A stretch of 46,470 nt of DNA from an uncultured Oscillospiraceae bacterium (GTDB lineage: Bacteria > Bacillota > Clostridia > Oscillospirales > Acutalibacteraceae): assembly GCA_900553255.1 (NCBI GenBank), contig USCI01000008.1, positions 1 through 46,470 on the forward strand, given 5' to 3'. The notes beneath the pieces were generated by a model. It saw only the letters and a list, made by a program, of their open reading frames with translations. It did not search any database and was not told the DNA's origin. This document shows, piece by piece, positions 40,057 to 46,470 of the stretch. The stretch's first letter is position 1. Every line of letters begins with the position of its first letter. The translations under genes and the position numbers were made by a program.

Positions 40057-40959
40057 ATGGCGGATCGGCAAGAAGGAATCATCATCAAAGGTATCGGCGG
40101 CTTCTATACGGTAGAAGCCGCCGATGCGGTTTATACCTGCCGTGCACGCGGCATTTTCCGTAAGAACGGCCAGACCCCGCTGGCGGGGGATCGCGTGGCG
40201 ATCCGGACGCTCGGCGACGGGGAGGGCGCGCTCGAGGAGATTCTCCCCCGGAAAAACCATCTGGTGCGCCCGCCGGTGGCCAACCTGGACGTGCTGGTGG
40301 TGGTGGCCTCGGTCACCGACCCGGCCCCCAATACCCTGATTATGGATAAGATGATCGCCATGGCGGAGGATCTGGAGATCGAGCCGGTGCTGGTCATCAA
40401 TAAAATTGATCTGGAGGATGCCGCCTGGCTGGAAGCTGCCTACCGCCTGGCGGGGATTCCGGTGTTTGCGCTTTCTGCGCTGGATGCTGCGGGTATACAG
40501 CCGCTGCAGGCGTATCTGTCCGGAAAGGTTTCTGCCTTTACCGGGAATTCCGGTGTCGGCAAGACCAGCCTGCTCAACGCCATCGATCCGCGGCTGGGGC
40601 TGGAGACGGGGGAAACGAGCAAAAAGCTCGGGCGCGGGCGGCATACCACCCGCACGGCGGCCTTGTATAAGCAGCCGGGCGGCGGCTATATCGTCGATAC
40701 CGCGGGCTTTTCGTCGCTGGATATGGAGAAAGCTGCGCTGATCCCCCGGGAGCGGCTGCCGTACTGCTTCCGGGAGTTCGCCCCGTATCTGCCCGAATGC
40801 CGGTTCGCCTCTTCCTGTGCGCATGTGCGTGAGAAAGGCTGTGCCGTGCGGCAGGCGGTGGAGGAGGGGAAAATCGCGCGTTCGCGGTATGACAGCTATG
40901 TGGCGATGTTTGAGGAAGTCAAGGACCAGAAAAGCTGGATGCAGAACCCGAAAAAGTAG
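40057..40959 (+). CDS. rsgA: Ribosome small-subunit GTPase RsgA
   Basis: A 300-aa circularly permuted GTPase that matures the 30S subunit. Seen: an N-terminal OB fold, NKID (G4) before GNSGVGKTSLLN (G1) and DTAGF (G3), and a C-terminal zinc finger with CRFASSCAHVREKGC. Normal length. ATG at 40057 follows GAGAGGA. It is 31 bases after prkC, as in Bacillus. Confidence 0.96.
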   Translation: MADRQEGIIIKGIGGFYTVEAADAVYTCRARGIFRKNGQTPLAGDRVAIRTLGDGEGALEEILPRKNHLVRPPVANLDVLVVVASVTDPAPNTLIMDKMIAMAEDLEIEPVLVINKIDLEDAAWLEAAYRLAGIPVFALSALDAAGIQPLQAYLSGKVSAFTGNSGVGKTSLLNAIDPRLGLETGETSKKLGRGRHTTRTAALYKQPGGGYIVDTAGFSSLDMEKAALIPRERLPYCFREFAPYLPECRFASSCAHVREKGCAVRQAVEEGKIARSRYDSYVAMFEEVKDQKSWMQNPKK

Positions 40960-40975
40960 GAGGCACAGCGGGAAA

Positions 40976-41620
40976 ATGGCCGGACAGGGAAAAAGATGTG
41001 TGATTTTGTCCGCCGGGCCGGTGGAGGATGCCGGGCGCCTGCGCGGGCTTCTGCGGCCGGATGACTGGGTGGTTGCGGCGGACGGCGGGCTACGCCTGGC
41101 GCAGCGGCTCGGTGTCCGGCCTGCGGCGGTCGTGGCGGATTTCGACTCGTATACCGACCCGCTGCCGCCGGATGCGGCGTGCGAGATTGTGCGCCTGCCG
41201 GTGTGCAAGGACTGGACCGATACGATGGCGGCCGCGCGGCTGGGGCTGGAACGGGGGTTTGACTCGTTCCTCCTGCTGGGCTGCACCGGCGGGCGCCTTG
41301 ACCATACGATGGGGAATATCGCGGTGCTGCTGTATCTGCTCGAGCAGGGGGCGGAAGCCTGGCTGGCGGATGAGCACAGCGGCGTGCGGATGCTGCTTCC
41401 GGGAGAATTCACCCTGCCGCTGCATAAAGACTGCCGCTTTTCGCTTTTGCCGTATGCGGGCCGCGTGGAGGGAATTACCGTGCAAAACGCCGCTTATCCA
41501 CTGGAAGATGCGGTCCTGCTGCCGGACGACACCCTCGGCGTGAGCAATGAGTTTTTGGAAAAGGACGTGCAGATTTCCTTTAAAGCGGGGATCCTGATGG
41601 TTTTTCTCGCAAAAGATTGA
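40976..41620 (+). CDS. thiN: Thiamine pyrophosphokinase
   Basis: A 214-aa enzyme making thiamine diphosphate from thiamine and ATP. Seen: AADGG near 34-38, VVADFDS, KDWTDTMAA and GCTGGRLDHTMGNI, all family motifs. ATG at 40976 follows AGGAGG. In many Firmicutes rpe lies between rsgA and thiN; here only 17 bases separate them, so rpe is absent from this place. A promoter for the next small genes overlaps the stop. Confidence 0.94.
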   Translation: MAGQGKRCVILSAGPVEDAGRLRGLLRPDDWVVAADGGLRLAQRLGVRPAAVVADFDSYTDPLPPDAACEIVRLPVCKDWTDTMAAARLGLERGFDSFLLLGCTGGRLDHTMGNIAVLLYLLEQGAEAWLADEHSGVRMLLPGEFTLPLHKDCRFSLLPYAGRVEGITVQNAAYPLEDAVLLPDDTLGVSNEFLEKDVQISFKAGILMVFLAKD

Positions 41621-41645
41621 CACCAAATTACCGTCCCGGAATAAG
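41617..41645 (+). promoter_or_regulatory. Candidate promoter before the 48-aa gene and spoVM
   Basis: A perfect TTGACA (41617-41622), overlapping the thiN stop, is 17 bases from AATAAG (41640-41645). A sigma-E promoter, which spoVM might be expected to use, was not recognised. Confidence 0.5.
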
Positions 41646-41703
41646 CTGATAGTGAGACTCGGAGAAAGGCCGACGACAAATCAGCGTAAGGGACGGTGTT
41701 TTT

Positions 41704-41850
41704 ATGCGACGAAGGAACCGCACGGGCTGCTGCTGCGCAGCGTTCGGCGCCGGGATGATCCTGTCGGCGATCCTGCCGCCGAAGCTGATGCTGATCCTGT
41801 TGGCGGCCGCCTTGGTGATGCTGGGCTGCTCGCGAGCCAAAAGAAGATAG
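41704..41850 (+). CDS. 48-aa hydrophobic protein preceding spoVM
   Basis: A short protein with a basic start (MRRRNRTGCCCAAFGAG), a single hydrophobic span (MILSAILPPKLMLILLAAALVMLG) and a basic tail (CSRAKRR). ATG at 41704 follows AAGGGACGG. Its stop lies within the ribosome site of spoVM, so the two are translationally linked. Small Clostridial proteins with an ILPP motif ahead of a membrane span seem familiar to me, but I know no function. A CCC triplet and the Cys before the tail are notable. Confidence 0.65.
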   Translation: MRRRNRTGCCCAAFGAGMILSAILPPKLMLILLAAALVMLGCSRAKRR

Positions 41851-41861
41851 GAGGATGCCCT

Positions 41862-41954
41862 ATGAAAATCGTTGTGGTGAAGAGTCCGAAGCTGTTTGGA
41901 GGAATCCTGCGCTGCCTGTTCGGCATCAAGAAGGTCAGCAACATAGACGGCTGA
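41862..41954 (+). CDS. spoVM: Stage V sporulation protein SpoVM
   Basis: A 30-aa amphipathic peptide, MKIVVVKSPK... , which lines up with Bacillus SpoVM (26 aa) at the initial MK, KxPK(L/F), the GGI(L/V)R core and the following helix. SpoVM senses the convex forespore surface and anchors SpoIVA, the base of the spore coat. The helix-breaking proline near position 9 is kept. ATG at 41862 follows AGGAGG. As in Bacillus it lies downstream of thiN, which supports the identity. A perfect terminator hairpin follows 13 bases later. Confidence 0.92.
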   Translation: MKIVVVKSPKLFGGILRCLFGIKKVSNIDG

Positions 41955-41966
41955 ATCCGTTCATAA

Positions 41967-42007
41967 CGCAAAGGCGCCCGCACGTTTACCGTGCGGGCGC
42001 CTTTGCG
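41967..42007. terminator. Terminator after spoVM
   Basis: An 18-bp perfect stem (41967-41984 with 41990-42007; arms begin CGCAAAGGCGCCCG) has a 5-nt loop. It lies between convergent genes and probably serves both strands. Confidence 0.8.
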
Positions 42008-42051
42008 TCCGATTTCCGGAGATTGCCGGCCGTTCCGGTTATGACGGCGGC

Positions 42052-42477
42052 TTATGAGGATACGGTTTGGTTTCGGGTGAACAGGCCGGACAGGAAATCC
42101 GTGTCCAGGCCGGGCTCACAGGTATAATACCAGTCCTCATACTCGATGGAGACCTCCGAGAGCACCGTGATGGTATACAGCCGCTTATCGCTGCCGTACA
42201 GCTCGATGATATAGGCCCAGCCTCCTCTCGACAGGAGGGAGGGGCGTCTGTGGATAAAGCGGGATGCCCGCAGATCCTCCAGCAGCGCCTCCAGATCTTC
42301 CCCGGTCAGGATGACCTCGTCCCCGTTGTTGCCATTGCGCACGGTGGCGCTTTCCGCCTCGTCATACGCCAGGGATAAAGGGCGGTTCCACAGGAAAAGC
42401 CCGACCCCGGCGAGCACCAGCAGCACCCCGAGGCATAGCAGCGGTATCCACCATTTGAAAGACTTTGCCTTGGTCAT
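42052..42477 (-). CDS. Single-span membrane protein of unknown function
   Basis: A 141-aa protein with a short basic N-terminus (MTKAKSFKW), a membrane span (WIPLLCLGVLLVLAGVGLFLW), and an extracellular part of about 105 residues with mixed charge (GDEVILTGEDLEALLEDLRASRF, then a beta-rich region with EDWYYTCEPGLD). The helix-plus-sheet order and the LTGEDLEAL phrase are not enough to name a family. ATG at 42477 follows AGGTGGG; the ATG at 42489 lacks a site. It has its own promoter in an AT-rich region and shares the spoVM terminator. Confidence 0.7.
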   Translation of the reverse strand: MTKAKSFKWWIPLLCLGVLLVLAGVGLFLWNRPLSLAYDEAESATVRNGNNGDEVILTGEDLEALLEDLRASRFIHRRPSLLSRGGWAYIIELYGSDKRLYTITVLSEVSIEYEDWYYTCEPGLDTDFLSGLFTRNQTVSS

Positions 42478-42520
42478 GTTGTATCCCACCTATTACAGAT
42501 CCATATTTTAGATCAATTAA

Positions 42521-42549
42521 ATTATAACGTCGTAATAAACAAATGTAAA
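42521..42549 (-). promoter_or_regulatory. Promoter of the small membrane protein gene
   Basis: On the minus strand TTTACA (42549-42544) is 17 bases from a perfect TATAAT (42526-42521). The 130 bases around it are the most AT-rich of the window. Confidence 0.75.
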
Positions 42550-42620
42550 TTAAAAAGTTAAAAAATATTATACAAAAATTTGTAAAGTAATTATGCAAAT
42601 GAGATACTATAAAGACAGTT

Positions 42621-43592
42621 TTATTCAATCCGCAGTAAACCCATCTCCTCCGGTGTAAAGCGGCGGTCGCAGCCGGCCAGGGAATCCTCAAGCTGCTCGA
42701 GGCGGGAGCAGCCGATGAGCGCAGCGCCGGGCAGGGGATTGTGGGTGATATAGGCGAGCACTGCCGCGGAGGGCGGGCAGCCGGTTTCCCGGCAGAAGCG
42801 CGTGAGCCGCCCGAGCCGCCGCCGGTTTTCGTCGTTCACATAGCAGCGCCGCATCCCCTCGCTGAGCGCTTCCTCGCCGCCGCGCAGCCACTTGGTGAAC
42901 AGGCCGCCGGCCTGGGAGGAATACGCCATCACCGGCAGCCCCATCTGCCGGTAGCGGGCATATTCCCCGTCGTCCATGCATACCAGTGTGGTGTCGCCCA
43001 GACGCTGCGGGGTGGTGCGGGCAAGGCTCCACTGGATCTGGGAAACCGCTAGCGGCGCTTTGCCTGCGCTGCGTGCATAGCGGTTGGCCTCCTCAATGCG
43101 CGCGGCTGTCCAGTTGGAGACGCCGACCGCCAGGGTTTTGCCCTCCTTCACCAGCCGGTCGAGGGTGTCGACGATCTCCTCCACCGGACGGCTGACGTCG
43201 TCCCGGTGCAGCAGGAACAGCTCCACCCGGTCGGTGCCGAGGGTGCGCAGGCTGTCCTCGATGTCGTTGCGGATCTCCGGCTCGCTCAGGCGGGAGCGGT
43301 GCATATCGCTCAGCGGCGGATGGCCGCCCTTGGTGACAAGGGTAACGCGGCTGCGGCTGCCGCGGCTGTGCAGCCAGGCGCCGATGGTTTCCTCGCTGAC
43401 CGCGCGGCCGGCGGGACCCCAGGTGCCGTAAACGCGGGCGGTGTCGAGGGTGCTCCCGCCCAGCTCCAGATACCGGTCGAGCAGGCGGAACGCCTCTTCG
43501 GCGGGGATGGAGGTGCCGAAAGCGCCGGTGCCGAGGATGATTTTGGACAGGAACACGGGATTCCCGCTGCCGCCGAGCCGGATATTCTGCAT
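42621..43592 (-). CDS. Aldo/keto reductase
   Basis: A 323-aa NAD(P)H-dependent oxidoreductase with the (beta/alpha)8 barrel of this superfamily. Catalytic residues are visible: D50 and Y55 in DTARVYG, the lysine in LVTKGG and the histidine in FLLHRDD. The cofactor end AALIGCSRLEQLEDSL is also typical. The substrate is not identifiable. ATG at 43592 follows CGGAGG. It is transcribed alone on the minus strand, divergent from the sipL-like gene. Confidence 0.9.
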   Translation of the reverse strand: MQNIRLGGSGNPVFLSKIILGTGAFGTSIPAEEAFRLLDRYLELGGSTLDTARVYGTWGPAGRAVSEETIGAWLHSRGSRSRVTLVTKGGHPPLSDMHRSRLSEPEIRNDIEDSLRTLGTDRVELFLLHRDDVSRPVEEIVDTLDRLVKEGKTLAVGVSNWTAARIEEANRYARSAGKAPLAVSQIQWSLARTTPQRLGDTTLVCMDDGEYARYRQMGLPVMAYSSQAGGLFTKWLRGGEEALSEGMRRCYVNDENRRRLGRLTRFCRETGCPPSAAVLAYITHNPLPGAALIGCSRLEQLEDSLAGCDRRFTPEEMGLLRIE

Positions 43593-43623
43593 ATAACCGC
43601 CTCCGTTTGGGTGGATTTCCTGT

Positions 43624-43632
43624 ATTATAGCA
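43624..43632 (-). promoter_or_regulatory. Extended -10 promoter of the aldo/keto reductase
   Basis: The minus strand reads TGCTATAAT, an extended -10 box 32 bases before the start codon, without a clear -35 box. Confidence 0.6.
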
Positions 43633-43745
43633 CGTTTTCGTCCGAGGCGTCAGCAAATTTTATCCGGGTGGTTATACTTGGCGGACAGGTCGAATATATT
43701 GATCATAGAAAAATACGCATAGTCACGACAAAGGAGAGGTGTTTC

Positions 43746-45272
43746 ATGGATTTTCAGGAAATCAGCAAGGCGGTCGCCGTGCCGGAAATCTTGTTTGATG
43801 ATTTTGACGAGCAGCCGGTGGACTGCGATTTCGTGTTGCCGGACTACTGTCCCGACATAGCGGCGGTTCTCAAGTGCACGATGCGTCCGGTCATCCAGTC
43901 CAAACAGATGAGCGGGGACCGCCTGACCGCCGAGGGGCAGGCGATGATCCGGGTGATGTATCTCGACGAGGGGCGCAAATGCGTGCGCTGCTGCGAATTC
44001 AGCCAGCCGTTCACCAGCTCCTTCGCGGTGCGCGGCGCGGGCGTCGGTGCGGAGGTCCGGCTGACCGCCAAAACCGACTACATCAACTGCCGGGCGACCA
44101 GCCCGCGGCGGCTCGACCTGCACGGCGCGTTTACGGTAAAGCTGAAGATCATCGCGGAAGGGCAGTGCAACGTCATCACCTCGGTCGGCGGGGAAGGGCT
44201 GTACGCCCGCCGGCAGCCGGTCGCCTATTCGGTGCCGGCGGTCAGCGCCGAAAAGCCGTTTACGGTCAGCGAGGTGCTCGAGCTCGGCGCAGGCAAGCCG
44301 CCGGCAGAGGCGCTCATCCGTGCCGAGGCGATCCCCTGCCTGACCGAATGCAAGCTGCTCGCCAACAAGGCGATTGTCAAGGGCGAGCTGCTGCTGAAAA
44401 ACCTGTACGTTTCGGATATCGCGGCGGGGACGATGGATAAGGCGGAGCATACCATCCCGTTCAGCCAGATTGTCGATGTGGACGGCATGAACGAGGACTG
44501 GGCGTGCGATGTGCAGCTCGACGTCATTTCCAGCGATATCCATATCACCGTCAACCAGAACGGGGAGAGCACCCTGCTGTCGGTGAGCGTGAAGATCCTT
44601 GCCCAGCTGCAGTGCACCCGCTCCGCGTCCTGCGACGTGGTGACCGACATGTATTCGGTACGCTGCCCGCTTAAGCTGGAAACCACCCACCTCGACACCG
44701 AAAACCTGATCGGCATCCGCCGCGGGGAAAGCGTGGTCAAGGAGGAGATGGAGCTTCCGCCCGAGGGGGTGGCCGAGATCATCGATATCTGGTGCGACGC
44801 GGCGCCGACCGAGTGCCGCTGCGGCGACGGCAAAGCGGCGGTCGACGGGAAAATGACCATTGCGATGCTCGCCAGGGATGCCGCCGGCGTGGTGGGCTAC
44901 TACGAGCGGCCGGGAACCTTCTCGCTGGAATTCGACGAGGACTGCTCCCGCATGGACGCCCACCTCGCGGTGACCCGGGTGGAATATACCGCGTCCGGCA
45001 GCGACAAGGTGGAGCTGCGCATCGAGCTTGCGGTGACCCGCGCCTGCTACCGTACCCAGTCCTGCACGGCGGTAACCGCCATGTCGGCGGATGAGTCGGC
45101 CGGTTTCCCGGAGGAAAAGGCGGCACTGAAAATCTATTACGCCAACGGCGGCGAATCCCTCTGGGAGATCGCCAAAAGCTGCCACACCTCGATGGAAGCG
45201 GTCATGGAGGAAAACGGACTTGCGGCGGATGTGCTCAGCAGCGATGCGATGCTGCTCGTGCCGCTTTGCTGA
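43746..45272 (+). CDS. sipL: SipL-like spore coat protein (DUF3794/SPOCS repeats plus LysM)
   Basis: A 508-aa protein with SPOCS (DUF3794) repeats (about 35-140, 165-290 and 305-430) and a C-terminal LysM motif (IYYANGGESLWEIAKSCHTSMEAVMEENGL, near 465-500). This is the layout of Clostridioides difficile SipL, whose LysM binds SpoIVA and is needed for the spore coat to encase the forespore. Seen near the start: DFVLPDYCPDIAAVLKC, a typical SPOCS opening. No signal peptide, so it works in the mother cell. ATG at 43746 follows GGAGAGG. A terminator follows. Confidence 0.9.
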   Translation: MDFQEISKAVAVPEILFDDFDEQPVDCDFVLPDYCPDIAAVLKCTMRPVIQSKQMSGDRLTAEGQAMIRVMYLDEGRKCVRCCEFSQPFTSSFAVRGAGVGAEVRLTAKTDYINCRATSPRRLDLHGAFTVKLKIIAEGQCNVITSVGGEGLYARRQPVAYSVPAVSAEKPFTVSEVLELGAGKPPAEALIRAEAIPCLTECKLLANKAIVKGELLLKNLYVSDIAAGTMDKAEHTIPFSQIVDVDGMNEDWACDVQLDVISSDIHITVNQNGESTLLSVSVKILAQLQCTRSASCDVVTDMYSVRCPLKLETTHLDTENLIGIRRGESVVKEEMELPPEGVAEIIDIWCDAAPTECRCGDGKAAVDGKMTIAMLARDAAGVVGYYERPGTFSLEFDEDCSRMDAHLAVTRVEYTASGSDKVELRIELAVTRACYRTQSCTAVTAMSADESAGFPEEKAALKIYYANGGESLWEIAKSCHTSMEAVMEENGLAADVLSSDAMLLVPLC

Positions 45273-45291
45273 ACTTCCCGGAACATATAAC

Positions 45292-45331
45292 GTCCCCGCA
45301 TACGGTTTGGTATGCGGGGACTTTTCTCTTT
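45292..45331 (+). terminator. Terminator of the sipL-like gene
   Basis: A 12-bp stem (GTCCCCGCATAC at 45292-45303 and complement at 45310-45321) with a 6-nt loop is followed by TTTTCTCTTT. Confidence 0.9.
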
Positions 45332-45404
45332 AAATGGAAAAATTTTCTAATTTTTATATTTCCCGTCGTATGGCCAAGGATCGGCATACTGCCTGGAGTT
45401 ACCA

Positions 45405-45433
45405 TTGACGAGATTCACATATCGTGTTATTCT
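45405..45433 (+). promoter_or_regulatory. Promoter of the CAP-domain lipoprotein gene
   Basis: TTGACG (45405-45410) is 17 bases from TATTCT (45428-45433), with TG one base before the -10 box (extended -10). Confidence 0.65.
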
Positions 45434-45496
45434 GGTATCGTTGCCTGCGGGCAGACCGTATGACACAACCGATGGCAGACGAAAGGATGTGCCGAT

Positions 45497-46297
45497 ATGA
45501 AACGATACCTGATTTGCTTATATTGCGCCGTTCTGGCGTTTTCACTGACCGCCTGCTACCGGCCGGAAGACGTGGCTGTCGGGGAGGAAATTTCCTTTGC
45601 TGCGGAGCAGCAGGCGTCCGAAACACAGCCGGAAGCGGCGGATGCGCAGACACCGGAAAGCGAAGCGGCGGTTTCGCCGGAGCAGCCGGATGACACCGCG
45701 CCGGCGGGCAGCACCACCGCTGCCGGAGAGAACGGCCAGAACCCGGCCGGCCAGCCGACCGACGAACAGCTGTCGGATGAAAAGGTGACCACGACCAGGC
45801 CCACCGAAGCCCCCTCGACCGGGCAGACCGCCAAGCCAACCACCCGGCCGACTACAGAATCGACCACCCGGCCGACAACCGGGACGACGACCCAGCCCAC
45901 CACAAAGCCCTCGACTGCGCCGACACCGGTTCCCGGTTCCAAGGCGGAACAGGTCGCCGCGCTGGTCAATGAGGAACGGGCCAAGGCCGGGCTGTCCCCG
46001 CTGACGCTGGATCCCGAGCTGAGCGCCAACGCTATGGTACGGGCGCAGGAGATTATAGAGAAGTTCGATCACACGCGGCCGGACGGGAGTTCCTTTTCGA
46101 CTGCGATCACCATCCCGTGGCGGACGGTGGGGGAAAACATCGCCTACGGGCAGTCTTCGCCGGAAGCGGTGATGAACGCCTGGATGAATTCGAGCGGACA
46201 CCGTGCGAATATCCTGCAGGCGAATTTCAGCAAAATCGGCGTCGGCGTCGTGGAAAGCGGCGGCCGTCTGTACTGGGTGCAGCTTTTCGCCGGATAA
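45497..46297 (+). CDS. CAP/SCP-domain lipoprotein
   Basis: A 266-aa surface lipoprotein. Seen: a lipobox signal (MKRYLICLYCAVLAFSLTAC, lipid on C20), a long linker rich in Glu/Ala then Thr/Pro with repeats of PTTxxTT (about 98-147), and a C-terminal CAP domain (~150-266) with FDHTRPDG, GENIAYG and GHRANIL, which hold its His and Glu residues. The domain is close to the YkwD and SCP-like extracellular proteins of Firmicutes; a sporulation link or protease activity is not shown. ATG at 45497 follows AAAGGATG. The hairpin repeat follows its stop. Confidence 0.9.
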   Translation: MKRYLICLYCAVLAFSLTACYRPEDVAVGEEISFAAEQQASETQPEAADAQTPESEAAVSPEQPDDTAPAGSTTAAGENGQNPAGQPTDEQLSDEKVTTTRPTEAPSTGQTAKPTTRPTTESTTRPTTGTTTQPTTKPSTAPTPVPGSKAEQVAALVNEERAKAGLSPLTLDPELSANAMVRAQEIIEKFDHTRPDGSSFSTAITIPWRTVGENIAYGQSSPEAVMNAWMNSSGHRANILQANFSKIGVGVVESGGRLYWVQLFAG

Positions 46298-46313
46298 ATA
46301 GGAATTTTAACAG

Positions 46314-46338
46314 CGCCGCCGTGCATCGCACGGCGGCG
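46314..46338 (+). terminator. GC-rich hairpin after the CAP gene
   Basis: A 10-bp perfect stem (CGCCGCCGTG arms, 5-nt loop) lies 16 bases after the stop. It has no T tract and is followed at once by CAGCGTGTC, the same sequence that follows the first hairpin of the 9.5-kb block, so it may belong to the repeat. Confidence 0.55.
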
Positions 46339-46339
46339 T

Positions 46340-46470
46340 CAGCGTGTCGAAAAACTGGTTGGCAGATAGCAAGATGCACAAATGCGGCGTGATACGCCGC
46401 ATCGGGAAACCCCTTGATAGGGTTTCCCGCGACGCAACAGCCCACCGGGCTGTTGCGTCTCCCTTCCTGA
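46340..46470. repeat. Hairpin repeat, right-hand copy (cut by the window edge)
   Basis: It opens with CAGCGTGTCGAAAAA (compare CAGCGTGTCAAAAAA at 9491) and a degenerate stretch ending ATGCACAAA. From 46382 to 46470 it is the inverted form of 9630-9718 with 84 of 89 bases identical. Three stems are kept (ATGCGGCG, GGGAAACCC and 13-bp GACGCAACAGCCC arms); four of the five differences fall in one loop. It continues past the window. Confidence 0.9.

Noticed and set aside
37918..41412. A 1164-codon open frame on the minus strand
   Set aside because: It is antisense to prkC, rsgA and thiN, which are certain, and shows no recognisable domain.
43640..43745. Sigma-E promoter for the sipL-like gene
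   Set aside because: GAATATAT and CATAGTCA near 43692-43729 resemble the boxes, but their spacing (about 17-19) is outside the usual 13-15.

Overview
The window is chromosomal DNA of a GC-rich, endospore-forming, anaerobic Firmicute, most likely of the Oscillospiraceae/Ruminococcaceae (Clostridia). The sporulation genes spoIIID, gerW, spoVM and a sipL-type gene place it among spore formers. The conserved blocks scpA-scpB-ytfI-ytfJ-dacB-rluB and yicC-remA-gmk-rpoZ-priA-def-fmt-rsmB-rlmN-prpC-prkC-rsgA-thiN are typical Firmicute arrangements. The genus is not readable from the sequence.

Layout. 0-2 kb: a membrane-anchored GH18/SH3/LysM cell-wall protein. 2.2-6.3 kb: a small conserved gene, then a minus-strand three-gene operon (aepZ-aepX-aepY) that makes 2-aminoethylphosphonate; its PEP mutase carries an N-terminal cytidylyltransferase-like domain. 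6.3-9.3 kb: spoIIID, an ABC-F ATPase and a membrane protein. 9.46-9.72 kb: a repeat block holding seven stem-loops in a row; related pieces lie at both ends of the window. 9.8-17.7 kb, minus strand: a GH32 fructan hydrolase, a PflX-type radical SAM protein with cca, an orphan winged-helix regulator, a ppa-pncA-pncB NAD-salvage operon, and rpmB. 17.8 kb is a strand switch. 17.9-24.3 kb, plus strand: M50 protease, scpAB, DUF2953, gerW, dacB, rluB and two small genes. 24.4-27.8 kb: a carboxyltransferase, biotin carrier and OadA/5S trio resembling a soluble transcarboxylase. 27.9-41.6 kb: one long housekeeping block from yicC to thiN. 41.7-46.3 kb: a 48-aa hydrophobic protein, spoVM, a small membrane protein, an aldo/keto reductase, a SipL-like protein and a CAP-domain lipoprotein, ending in another copy of the hairpin repeat.

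How genes work together. AepX, AepY and AepZ form a complete phosphoenolpyruvate-to-2-AEP route, perhaps with CTP activation. PncA and PncB recycle nicotinamide, and Ppa can remove the pyrophosphate PncB releases. SpoVM and SipL both act on SpoIVA at the forespore surface and are encoded 1.8 kb apart. PrpC and PrkC are a phosphatase/kinase pair that senses cell wall. No tRNA, rRNA, CRISPR array, transposase or prophage was seen. Many start codons were moved inward from the longest open frame on the basis of ribosome binding sites.
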